Assembly: GCA_009763385.1 (NCBI GenBank)
Contig: VDCT01000816.1
Location: forward strand, 186,001-250,000
Direction: 5' to 3'
Length of the DNA stretch: 64,000 bases
DNA from: Coix lacryma-jobi var. lacryma-jobi
Taxonomy: Eukaryota; Streptophyta; Magnoliopsida; Poales; Poaceae
Made by a program: the position numbers and the translations under genes. The notes under the pieces were generated by a model. The model did not search any database, was not told the DNA's origin, and saw only the letters and a program-made list of their open reading frames with translations. Positions 9,933 to 19,925 of this stretch are shown one piece after another (the stretch's first letter is position 1; each line of letters opens with the position of its first letter).

Positions 9933-11910
9933 CACCAAACTGGCACCGATGCCGATGCATGTCCAGCCTCCACGCCGGGCACAACGCCTTCGCCTTCCTT
10001 CTTGTCTTGGCCGACGGCACTTGCGCCGCACGCAAGCCCGTGTCCGACCTCCCGCCAAGTTCCACGACGCCAACGTCTTCGTCCCGACTCGGCCAATGCA
10101 TCGCACATCCCCATGTGCTCTCGCTCGCCGATGCCACGTGCCAGCTACCACAGTTGGTCCTCTGGCCTCTCAGTCCATCAGTCCAAGCCTCACGTCCGCC
10201 CTTCACCGCTCTAGGTACATCGGCATGGCACATCTGCCGCACGGCACGGCCATCCTTCACCGATCTCGGTCCGTCGGCATGACACGTCTCTACTTGACCT
10301 TCACCTCGCCATCGACCACTGTATCCGAGCTCCACACCTGCACATCAACACAGCCAGAGACACATGTTGCACACGCACACCACATAGAAACACCCCAACT
10401 CAACGCCACCGGTTAGTCATAAACATTAAGCGCATAGCAACTAATGACTCAACCGGGAAAAGCCTCAAACCTTCCTCCCAAATGTCAATCATTCATCATA
10501 TATGTTCTCATAGGTCCCGACCAGGTTCGTGAAGAAATAACCGAGGACGGAGTGCCGAGGGCAGGGGTTGATGGTCAGGCTGACGCCGATGAGCGCCTGG
10601 CCTCGACCAACGCTCGTGTTGATGGGCAAGTCACTGGGTCTGATGATGTTAGATCACCCGACCAGTGCTTGCCCGATCAGCCTCGCCCCAGTTATCATGG
10701 GTCAGCCGGCTCTACTCAAGTGCCCTGGACGTGTCGCTCCTCCTCCGGAGGGAAGTTCACTTGGAGCTATTGGACGTACTGTGGAGTCGGCCGAGGCTGA
10801 TGAGGTGCAGGCGACCTCGGAGGAGGAAGTTACGGAGATCCCTCGACCACCGAGATCTCCAGAGCGGGTAATCAGGGTCGCACGCCAGCGGCTGGCGAGT
10901 GGGTTTTCCATGAGGAAACACTGACAAACGCATGCTGAGTCAACTCCATAAATATGCGCATGTAATTTTCCGGAAGGTGTGACGTCGTGAGGTTGTGGTA
11001 TCCTGAACTGAATTTGAGTATTGTATTAACTCGTAAGGGTTGTCGAACTTGTCGAAGAGCGCCGCAAATGCTATGAGTCCATTGGTGCTTTGGTGGATGC
11101 AAAGGCCAAACTTGAAGAAGCGTGTGAGCGCTACCGAGCAGATCTTTATGATGCCCATCGGGTGGAAACCGAAGTGTGCGAAACCATTCAGAGGCAGTCG
11201 TCGGAAATGATCGGCTGCATCGTGAAAATGAAGGTATGGTTTCTTGGCTGTTGATGAGTGAAACTTCCTGGTTTGACTTTTGTACCCTTCTTTCTGCTTT
11301 GGTGGAACAGAGCTTGCTTCGTAGGTCACTGTTGAAAAGCTGAAAGCACAGGACAGCGAGGCCATGGCGGCTACGGAGAAAATGCGAGCCGACGACCTCG
11401 AGATGGAGCTTGAAGGTGACCTGTTGGGCTTGTCGAGTCCATGTATATTGTTCTCTTGTTGGGTGTACTAAGCTGTTGTTTGTTGTTGACATAGGGAGGC
11501 GTCGCTCTTGGCAAAACCAAATTGCAATGGTCTGCCAAGATGTGAAGACCTGGGAGGCACGATGTCATGCCATGGTTCGAGGGATTGCCACAGTTTTTAA
11601 TGCGGTGTATGCGAGTGGCCAGTCCGAGAGCTTCTGCCTCGACCAGCCAGTATGCTGGAACAATGTGCTGGTTCCTGGGCAGCTATGAAGAAATTTGTGG
11701 CTGGTGTTGGTGAACAGGTTGCCGCATATGTCCTTGCCGTTGCTCGAGCACATTATCCGGTATCGATGTGAGGAGGCTGGAGAGCGGATTCCCTAGGAAC
11801 ACTTCAGAGCCCGGGCATCTGAGCTCTATGAGCAATCCGGGGAGACGGCTAGCATTTTTGTGAAGGACCTAGACCTGTTCGAGGAGCCTGGAGAGCCCAG
11901 CGCTCCATAG

Positions 11911-12123
11911 GGTCATAAATGTACTAAGTTAGTTTTTGTTAATAGTGAATCGTCCAAACAAAGGAAAGTTATGGTGCACTCATGCTTATTCTTGTTATAT
12001 TTGTTTGTCTGGATTGTTGTGGTGGAAAGAATTAGAAACAAGTAGAAAAAATGGCGATGACGTTTATTTATAATCATGCTATGAAATACAGAAGTAGGTA
12101 CATATCTTTTATTCCTTAGGTAG
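11911..12123. other. Gap between the convergent antisense gene and T1 pol
   Basis: An AT-rich 213-bp stretch separates the stop of the plus-strand gene (11910) from the stop of T1 pol on the minus strand (12124). It would hold both 3' ends. I see no clear polyadenylation signal that I would assert. Confidence 0.5.
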
Positions 12124-13250
12124 CTATGAATAGAAACGCCGAAGCTGGTCGATGTGCCATGAATTTGGGACATCGGTCCCGTTTAGGTCGGTCAACCTGT
12201 ATGAAGTAGGTCTTGTAACTTGCTTGATAAGATAGGGACCCTCCCAGTGGGATGAGAGTTTGTGCAGTCCGACAGTATTCTAGATTCGCCTCAGGATCAG
12301 GTCTCCTATGACAAAGAATCTTTCTTTGACATTTTGGTTGAAGTATCTTCGTAACCCCTCGATACATTTGACCTCTAGCTCTCTGGCTGGTCGGACTTAT
12401 TCTGGTCGTAGTACTCCACTATAGGCGATTTGAATGTGATGTCTGCTGGTAGGACTGCTTCACCGCCGAACACCATGTAGTACGGCGAGACGCCTGTGTT
12501 CCTGCTAGGTTGCATTCGAAGGCCCCATACCACTGCTGGTAATTCTTTGAACCATCGACCAGCTTTTTGATCTTGGTCGTTTTCTCTATAACAGCCTTTT
12601 CTTTAGCGCGTCGAGTATCATTTCCGTTTCCTCGTTCTACTTGTCTGTTGGCTCTTGGGTGAGCCACGGATACATATTTTACATCTATATTTCTTTCTTC
12701 GCAAAAATCCAAAAATCCGCACCGGTAAAGGTGGAACCGAGGTCAGTAATGATACAATTAGGCAAACCAAAATGAGGATAATATCATCGAGCAGCTCTGC
12801 TGCCTTTTGAGCTGTGGATTTGACCAGCGGCTTATACTCAATCCATTTGGAGAACTTGTCAATTATGACATAAACATATCTGAATCCTCCTGGGGCTGTT
12901 TTAAATGGTCCGATCATGTCTAAACCCCAGCATGAGAAAGGCCAAGATGCTGGTATGGCTTGGAGGTCATGTGCCAGAACATGCATTTGTTTGGCAAAGA
13001 ATTGGCATCCTTCGCAGTATTTGACCAGCCTTTTTGCATCTGCGACGGCGGAGGGCCAGTAAAACCTACTCGAAACACTTTTCCGACCAGTGTCCAGGAA
13101 GCGGCATGGTTACCACATATACCAGCATGGATATTCGTCAGAACTCTTATGCCTTCTTGAGAACACACTTCAGGAGTAACTCGTCTTTTGCATTCTTGCG
13201 CATAAGTTTTCCATCTACCAGGACATACTGCTTACTGCGCCAAATGATGC
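12124..13250 (-). pseudogene. T1 integrase
   Basis: Read on the minus strand. The zinc-binding part is at about 12960-13160. The catalytic core begins with WGLDMIGPFKTAPGG and VYVIIDKFSKWIEYKP at about 12800-12950. A shifted frame then gives YVSVAHPRANRQVERGNG, the usual HPQANGQVE-type glutamate motif, near 12640-12690. The C-terminal part has HWEGPYLIKQV and WHIDQLRRFYS before the stop at 12124-12126. Frameshifts near 12520-12800 disable it. It ends about 210 bp from the end of the convergent antisense gene. Confidence 0.85.
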
Positions 13251-13598
13251 GTTCGGCCTCGATTTTGTCTTGAGGAACGTCTGCGCTAGTGAGATATTTT
13301 ATAAATTGCTCCCTCCAATCGTTGCATATTCGTTGTATTGAAGCGACCCCTGGTCGAGTGGGGGCTGTTCAGCAGCCTCACGTGTTCCTTCTTCGATGGA
13401 CGGCTTGACCAGATCCTGGACGAACACGCCGTGAGGGATATGTGCCCTGGACGAGCCTATCCTTGAGAGGGCATCAACGGCTTGATTGTCTGCCCGTACT
13501 ACATGCTGGAATTGTAAACGGTAAAACTTTCCCTTGAGTTTTCTTATCTGGGCGACATATGCGTCCATCTTTTCGCTGGTAGTGTCCTAATCTTTGTT
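13251..13598 (-). pseudogene. T1 archaeal-type RNase H, C-terminal part, to LTR-B
   Basis: The minus strand reads MDAYVAQIRKLKGKF, FQHVVRADNQ and AVDALSRIGSSRA. This is the end of the extra RNase H of Tat elements and the linker to integrase. The frame continues across LTR-B into 15664-15717. A TAG replaces the expected Trp codon just before TTSEKM, close to the LTR-B edge. The TSD copy is 13594-13598. Confidence 0.8.
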
Positions 13599-13986
13599 TG
13601 CGGATACATGGGTGTATGCCGAGTCTCTGAGTGATGAGTGATTGTCAACTGCAATGATGTGCATGTTCTTTGGCCTGTGTTGTGCAGGTGTCGAGCACGG
13701 ATACAGTGATCAGAGGCAAGGTGAAGGTCAAGTAGAGACGTGCCGTGCCGATGGACTGAGAGTGGCGAAGGGAGGACGTAAGGCTTGGACTGAGGGACTG
13801 GTGGCCCGAGGATCAGCTGTGGTGGCTGGCAGCCTGGGACAGCGACGAGCGAAGACTTGCGGTCATGTGTTGCCTGAGTCGTGGACTTGGGGACACGTGT
13901 CGGTGGACGGGGTGCACGGGCGGTGCATCCCCTCTACGGCGTCGGTTTGGTGGTAGAGCCAGAGAAAAACCATCGGTGGACGGTTT

Positions 13987-14206
13987 CCAGGTTTGGGCCT
14001 CAAAACCTGGGTGCTGATGGTTTTCGAGTTTGGCCACAAAACTCGGCTGAGGACGGTTTCCAGGTTTGGACCTCAAAACCTGGGTGCTGGGGTTTGCTGA
14101 GTTTGGGCCACAAAACTCAGCGCTGGTGGGCTGGTTCCTCCCGTTTGGGCCTCAAAACCGGGGGTTGGCTGGAAAGGCTGGTTTATCGGTTTGGGCCACA
14201 AAACCG
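13987..14206 (+). repeat. Hairpin array in LTR-B U3
   Basis: Six inverted repeats lie at 13987-14010, 14025-14046, 14060-14083, 14097-14120, 14140-14162 and 14187-14206. Arms are CCAGG/CCTGG, CGAG/CTCG, CCAGG/CCTGG, CTGAG/CTCAG, CCCG/CCGGG and CGG/CCG. All flank a shared centre of the form GTTTGGGCC-T/A-CAAAAC. The arms vary as pairs while the centre is fixed. Confidence 0.85.
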
Positions 14207-14990
14207 GGGTGCAGAGCGAGGGCGGCACGTGGCGGCAATCGGGAGGATGCGTCGAGGCAACGCTACTAGTTGTGCGGGCGTGGCCGTTGGATCCACCTAC
14301 CATCGAGTTGGTCCAGAATAACATTAGGGTTTAGCTGTTCGCTCTGTAAGTAGTTAGCGGTAGAGTGGGAATTAGGAATAGTTAGAATTAGGATAAGTAG
14401 GGGGGAGACACCCACCTCCCCATTTATCTCAATTCATTTGCTCTTTGCTTCTAGGGTTTCCTGCTCTCCCAATCCCCTGCTGTAGCTAGCTGAGATCCGC
14501 AGAGAACCATACCTCTATGTACTGGAGATTTTGAGGAAGTGAGGCCGTAACCTCACTGTTGTAGCGTGTGGTAGCCACACGGTTGCAGATCAATGACTTG
14601 ATTCACGTTTGGTTCGTGTTCTTCGCGTTCTTCATTTCTTCCGCGATTTTCCCGTCACTCGATCTCCCTCTCTCATGCGTCTTTGCGAAATCCGTTTGAA
14701 TCAACTTGTTCATATTTGAAAGGAGATCATTTCCATCGAAGGAATTTATCTAACTCCTTACGAACAAGTAGATCGGGTTGATTTGTTTTCATGGCGCTTT
14801 TTGGTTCATCCCTCCTCCCCTTTTGATTTCCTGGTGTTTGAGTTAATTTGAGCGAATGATTTCTTGGGGATAGTCTCCTAACTACTCCGTGATCATCCTC
14901 TACAAGTTTGGGAACGTGCGATTTTGGTTTGAATCATTTTGGAGAAGATTTGGGTGAAGGGCGACCAAAATCGCCCTCACTGGGAGTCGG

Positions 14991-15249
14991 CGGACAGTCC
15001 GCCGTCCCAGTCGCGGACAGTCCGCGCGTCGGGGACGAGCCGAAGTAGTGGCCCTGTTCCTCGGTTGTTGGTTTTTTGTTTGACCGGTGGACAGTCCGCC
15101 GTTGAAGTTTGCGGACAGTCCAGGAGACGTCCAGCAAGACTTCAGCAGCACTGCTGTTTTGCGTATTCTGCCGGCGGACAGTTCGCCAGTGAACCGCGGA
15201 CAGTCCGGCCTTGGGCGGACAGTCCGGGACTCCAGGTCCGGACAGTCCG
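14991..15249 (+). repeat. CGGACAGTCCG palindrome array in LTR-B
   Basis: Five exact copies of CGGACAGTCCG and three with one change lie within 260 bp. Some extend further as palindromes (GGCGGACAGTCCGCC, CGCGGACAGTCCGCG). LTR-C and LTR-D carry the same array with CGGACTGTCCG when read on the plus strand, which is the same motif on the other strand. Confidence 0.85.
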
Positions 15250-15663
15250 TGATTTGGCTGAAGCCTCCGGTTTTGTGTGTTTGCTCTCCCGGCTTCTTCG
15301 CTTGGTTTCCGGACCTCTCGTTTGGCCTCGTAGTTGACCAAGAAACCTCTCTAGGTATCTTTGCTACTTGTTAGCATTGGTATTTGGGGATTTCTCAACG
15401 TAGCCGCCTATCTATGTTCGAGACTTGGTTTTTGAGTGCCGAACTTGTGTCGGTTCTTTTGCCGTTCGGTTTGCTATCGCTTTGTGGTGCCTCGCTCTGA
15501 TCCTAGGGATCATCCACCCTCTTCCAAGGGTCGTGGGCTTCACGTTCTCGGTCATAGCTTTTGGGGGTTGATTTTGGGACAATCGGCCAAAGTTTCGAAA
15601 AAAAATTTGAGCTCCCATTCACCCCCCCTCTGGTCGCCTTGCTAGTGCATTCTCGGTCCTTCA

Positions 15664-15717
15664 TTGTTGACTTGGTTTATAACTAAAGCGGAATCGCCGA
15701 AGAATTCCAGCCTTTTG
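15664..15717 (-). pseudogene. T1 archaeal-type RNase H, central fragment between two solo LTRs
   Basis: Only 54 bp of host sequence remain between LTR-B and K2. The minus strand reads EFFGDSALVINQVNKD, the conserved GDS-x-LVI-x-Q motif of this RNase H. It contains the inner TSD copies of both neighbours: TTGTT at 15664-15668 and TTTTG at 15713-15717. Confidence 0.85.
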
Positions 15718-18119
15718 TGTGACGGAACCGCCCAATAATGTGGCCCACTTGCACACGTCATCGTCATAGGGAGCCCAATGACTGTGCAAATGAAACACGT
15801 TACTGGAAAGATCCGTCGGGTGTCCCCGAGAGGACCCCGAATTACTCACGAGCCACAGGACCATCATCATGAAGGTTGGAATAATTACAACATTACAACA
15901 GTTGATACAAAATACCATCGGAGTGCGGAAGCAAGATAGATAAACTTTACAAATTATGAAGATGTTACTTTTTACATAAAAATAACTGGTATTGCGGAAG
16001 TAGAGTAGTATGACAGAAACCACACTTAGGCGGAGTACCTAAGTTGGAGAAGAGGAACAACCAGATCACGTCAAGCCCACTGACATGATCATGATCAACA
16101 CCACCTAATAGAAACCTGCAACAGGGAATTAACAAACCCTGAGTACTGGGGTACTCAACAAGACTTACCCGACTAAAGAAAAAGGGAGAAGACTCAGGAA
16201 TGAAAGGCTTAGGGTAGTCAAGGTAAGGCTTAAGTATTTTGCAGAAAAAGCATTTTGTAAACCTTGTTTTATTTTGGAAAGATTCAAGCATTTCTCAATT
16301 CTTCATTGTCCATGATTCATTTTACATTTCAAAACATACCTAGTTGAGAACCACTCTCCGTTGACAGTCAGTGACCAAGTCTCCATAACCGAGGAGCAAC
16401 GTTAATCCGGATAAATAATACTCAGCTGAGGATCCCTATCCACACTGCATATGTAGCACCCAAGCTTGCATATGCCAACTCGTCTACCACGATTCCTCCA
16501 AGATTGGGCCCGGTCCTACGCCACCCGGAAATACAGTACACCACTCCTATCCAGGTACGACGACCACGTGGGTACATGCTACTTCCTCCATCTCTCCACT
16601 CCCAGTGCGCGGTTGTCGGTCCAATAAAGGATTCCTCGGAGCCAGAGCTTTCCGTAGTATGTGAATAGTTGCAGGTCTTGGCCAGCAGGCCCCATACGGA
16701 TGGTCCCTAATTTTCCAACCAGAACTATACCTTGGTCATATCTAACCCAAGCGTAATAGTCCTGTCAGTTTTGAACCCTGTCCCGGTCGGTGTCAACTGT
16801 TGAGTCCCGGACTACAACATGACGGCACCGTACGCGCGGACAACCTCTTCTCGACAATGACCACATGCTAGCTAGGCAAGCAGTCATCGAACGAGAAGTA
16901 AAGCCAAATTCCCATAAAGATTCTTTCAGTGATCACACTTTTGAAAATGGCATTTTATTGCAAATCTATAGTATAGCATCACTCAGCATTTTGCAAATAG
17001 TTTTAAAGCAGGGCTGGTGGATCTTCTGGTGGAGGTAAATAATGCAGGTAATAGGTCATCACACAACTCCTATAACCTAATGCAGTAGTTTAACTCAAAA
17101 GCATTTAAGGAAAACATTTTATAAATCCAAGGAAGGGTTAAATGCACCGGGGCTTGCCTTCGTTGCAGGGAAGATAAGATCCAAGAAAGATTGACACAAG
17201 TTAGTTCGTTTGCTGCTTGAAGTTAAGTCTTTTTCGACGAAGCCTGTCCAACAAGAACCCTCCTCCGAGGCTCGTTCGACAATGGTGAACACCAGAGCTT
17301 GATCAACACGACTTCAACACTCTTGGATACTACACGTGGATAAATGATGTATGCTTTAACATGATGTCATGGAATGCATGCTAAGGTGGAGGACAAGACT
17401 ACTGATTCTAGAGTACAACTTTCTAACATGTGAGTAACTTCTAGGATAGACATAAAGATTACTTATCTTTATCTTTTTAAGCAAGATTAAACAAACATAT
17501 TAAGCATTATTTACAAAACATTGCAAGGCATCACAATCATCATAGACCAGAGGGTGGGGTCTATGACAGCAAACAATCCAAAAGGTCACACCATGATTCT
17601 TTTCTGTTTTTCCTAATTTATTTTAAAAGATCATTTTATACAGTTGTCCCAAAATTTACCAAATTAATCTCATAGGTTCATCATGGTGTAAATAGATGAC
17701 AAAACAAATTTCATGACCTTTGGAGCTATACATGTTTTACTAAAAACCTAAAACTATCCATTTATTAATTAAAAGGAGGATTTTTTATATTTTAAACTTT
17801 GCAGAAAAGTAGAGTTTCTTATTTTCTAAATACTACACAGAGCAAGGAACACACAACATTTATCTCAAGATTTTTAGAACAACAGATTAAACCTCACAAA
17901 AAGAAGAAAACAAAACATTATTCATATTTTTAAAAAGAAAAGGAATACTGTGCTTCTCTCGAGGCTCGGCGCGCTTGCCTGTAAGGCGGACAGCGGACCG
18001 GTCGCTCGAGGTCTCGGCTGGGAAGGCAGAGGGTGGGGATAGCTTCGCGGGCTCACCAGGAGTTGGAAACGAGGCTCGGCGAGGCGGTGCAAGGGTCGGA
18101 GGCGGGAGCTCGATGGTGG

Positions 18120-18425
18120 CGAGGCCTCGGCGGAGGCTCGCCTAACCTCTCGAGGGTAGCCTCGGCGTGCTCGAGGCTCAGTCCGAGGGTGGCTGCGATT
18201 CGCCCGAGGCTGAGGGTGGGGCTCGGCTGCTTCGAGGGGGCGCGGTTCGCAGCGTGCTCGAGGGTGAGGGTGGCTCGAGGGGACGCTCGAGGGTGAGGCT
18301 CGAGGCTGGCCTTGGCATGTTCGAGAGATGCGGCTCGAGGGATGTGGCTCGAGGGGACGCTCGAGGGTGTGCGGTTCGAGGGTTGGCTCGAAGGTTGGCT
18401 CGAGGGTGAGGCTCGAGCGATTCGC
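18120..18425 (-). repeat. GCTCGAGGG-rich region of K2 LTR
   Basis: This downstream leader region is packed with irregular repeats of GCTCGAGGG and GAGGGTGAGGCTCGAGG. It is the counterpart of the GCCTCGGACG repeats in the K1 LTR but with a different motif. Confidence 0.55.
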
Positions 18426-18602
18426 CGGAGCTGGAGGGGAGTCGCTGCGCCGGCGAAGGAAAGGACGGAGGGGTGAAATTGGTGGCTTGGGAAGGTGGAG
18501 AAGCTCAAGGCGAAGGCAGTGGCGGCCTTGTCGGGCGCTGGGGCTGCCTGATGGCTTGGGTTGGCGAGGAAGTGTTGGTGGTGGCAATGGGGAGCTTGGT
18601 GG

Positions 18603-18611
18603 CTTTTATAG
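18603..18611 (-). promoter_or_regulatory. TATA box in K2 LTR
   Basis: The minus strand reads CTATAAAAG, just inside the GC-rich leader block, at the position equivalent to 4095-4103 in the K1 LTR. Confidence 0.65.
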
Positions 18612-18624
18612 GCGCGGGGTGATG

Positions 18625-18890
18625 CCGGGGTCCGGGCGAAGGACGGTGGGGTCCGGGCGAAGAGGACGGTGGGGGTCCGGGCAAGAGGACGGTGGGGGTC
18701 CGGGCAAGAGGACGGTGGGGGTCCGGGCAAAAGGACGGTAGGGGTCGGGCAAAAGGACGGTGGGGGTCCGGGCAAAAGGACGGTAGGGGTCCGGGCAAAA
18801 GGACGGTAGGGGTCCGGGCAAAAGGACGGTGGGGGTCCGGGCAAAAGGACGGTGGGGGTCCGGGCAAAAGGACGGTAGGGGCCGGGTGAG
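18625..18890 (-). repeat. Minisatellite in K2 LTR (22-24-bp unit)
   Basis: About eleven copies of a unit like GGTCCGGGCAAAAGGACGGT occur in tandem, with A/G and length variants. It lies immediately upstream of the TATA box in element orientation. It creates long open frames on both strands that are artefacts. The K1 LTR lacks it. Confidence 0.9.
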
Positions 18891-19292
18891 GATGAGGTAG
18901 GGGTCCTCCAGCTGTGCACAGTGAAAACCTATTCTTCTTTCTTTGAAATCTTACTCCTAAACTTTGAACTGCACAAAGAAAACCAAAACACCAAAGTTGT
19001 TTAGAATTTGAGATCTACAACTTTGCAAAAGGACCAACTTCAAATTTTTAACAACTTTTGAATTAGAAAAAGGGGTAAAACTAGAGTTTGGAAATTTGGG
19101 GTTTTTCAAAAGGAATTTAAATTTTATTTTGATTTTTGAATTTTGGTCCTCATAACACAGCATCAAAACACTTAACTGAACAAGATCTACACAAAAATTA
19201 AGCAAACTTAAATGCATGGCAAGAATGATTAAAGACTAATGATGATGATACATGTCAGGTTAATTACTTATTAAACACTAGAGGTGTTACAT

Positions 19293-19925
19293 TTTGACCC
19301 CAAGTTCAACCGCAATTCGAAGACCGTGCAGACAGGCCTCATATTCTACTGCATTGTTGGATGCTTTAAAATGAATTCGGAGGACATAGCTCAGCTTGTC
19401 TCCAGATGGTTAAATAAAGTGCACCCCGGCTCCTGTGCCTTCGAGGTTTAGCGACCCGTCGAAGTACATCACCCAGTGCTCGGTGCTAGTCGGAGGAATT
19501 GGGGTCGTCATATCAGTCCATTCGACGATGAAGTCAACGAGCACCTGGGATTTAATGGAGGTACGACTGCGGAACTCAAGGGAAAAGGGGCCTAGCTCGA
19601 GGGCCCATTTTGTTATATGGCCATTAGCATCTTTGTTGCGTAAAATGTCGCCCAGTGGGTATTCAGTAACCACCGTAATAGGGAAATAATCAAAGTATGC
19701 CGCAATTTACGAGAACGTAATTAATATTGCGTATAAAAACTTTTGCACCTGAGGGTACCTTGATTTTGAATCGTTGAGTACTTCACTGATGTAGTAGACT
19801 GGACATTGCACCTTGTACACTTGTTCTTCTTTGACTCGTTCTACGACCACAACTGTGCTTACCACCCGATCAGTTGCCGCTGTGTAAATGAACAAGGTTT
19901 CGTCGTCCCTTGGTGCGGCTAGCAA
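19293..19925 (-). pseudogene. T1 archaeal-type RNase H N-terminus and end of first RNase H
   Basis: The minus strand reads YPLGDILRNKDANG and WALELGPFSLEF (linker), then HWVMYFDGSLNLEGTGAG, which holds the first catalytic Asp of the second RNase H. It continues to EYEACLHGLRIAVELGVK at the K2 insertion site. Upstream at 19707-19925 the first RNase H shows VYYISEVLNDSKSRYPQVQK. Stops and frameshifts separate the parts. Having two RNase H modules in a row is a Tat-lineage feature. Confidence 0.85.

Larger units (their letters stand above)
8283..10510 (-). repeat. LTR-A: SIRE-type solo LTR inside the T1 antisense gene
   Basis: On the plus strand it starts TGAAGGACCG and ends ATGTTCTCA. It is flanked by the perfect 5-bp duplication TAGGT (8278-8282 and 10511-10515), so it is a clean solo LTR left by LTR-LTR recombination. 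The left edge with its G-run (CCAGAGGGGGGTGAATGGG) matches the other SIRE LTRs here. The right edge differs from their TGCGGATACATG edge, which marks a distinct subfamily. It carries a hairpin array (9730-9932) and a CGGACATGTCCG array (8629-8855). Confidence 0.9.
7239..11910 (+). pseudogene. Spliced gene antisense to T1 pol (extra ORF of a Tat element), broken
   Basis: An exon-intron gene runs on the plus strand, convergent with T1 pol on the minus strand. Likely introns with GT...AG ends are 7643-7723, 8136-8209, 11234-11324 and 11416-11494; a less sure one is 10977-11037. The first exon has a Trp- and Lys-rich part (EWKPPRKVMHPFSLAWPF). The second has an acidic run (DDDDDEDEPPP). The later exons are charged and helical (LVEERRKCYESIGALVDAKAK) and suggest a coiled coil. 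The last part ends DLDLFEEPGEPSAP and a stop at 11908-11910. The 5' end is lost to K1, LTR-A splits exon 3, and frameshifts occur near 8090, 10700 and 11690. It resembles the extra 'putative gypsy-type transposon' proteins reported for Tat elements. The function is unknown. Confidence 0.65.
13599..15663 (+). repeat. LTR-B: SIRE-type solo LTR in T1 RNase H
   Basis: It starts TGCGGATACATGGG and ends CTCGGTCCTTCA. Perfect TSDs TTGTT lie at 13594-13598 and 15664-15668. The host RNase H frame resumes on the far side, so this is a simple insertion reduced to a solo LTR. It contains a hairpin array (13987-14206), a palindrome array (14991-15249) and the G/C run (CATTCACCCCCCCTCTGG) near its 3' end. 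Confidence 0.95.
15718..19292 (-). repeat. K2: Tekay-type solo LTR (3.58 kb) in T1 RNase H
   Basis: On the minus strand it starts TGTAACACCTCTAGTG and ends GGTTCCGTCACA, matching the ends of the K1 LTR. Perfect TSDs TTTTG lie at 15713-15717 and 19293-19297. It is about 700 bp shorter than the K1 LTR and in the opposite orientation, so the two form a large inverted repeat with blocks of strong similarity. The TATA box is at 18603-18611 and a minisatellite at 18625-18890. Confidence 0.95.

Noticed and set aside
9587..10335. 175-aa and 165-aa frames with repeated FGPQN or GLKT peptides
   Set aside because: They are translations of the hairpin array in LTR-A. The same false peptides appear in every other SIRE LTR.
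13987..14206. CRISPR-like array of regular repeats with variable intervening sequence
   Set aside because: It lies within plant LTRs at a fixed place, the units are imperfect and arms pair within each unit. There are no cas genes and no spacers of constant size.
18053..18919. 288-aa minus-strand frame with a repeated PDP-R-P-F-A-type peptide
   Set aside because: It is the translation of the K2 LTR minisatellite and adjoining GC-rich repeats. All frames stay open because the unit lacks stops.
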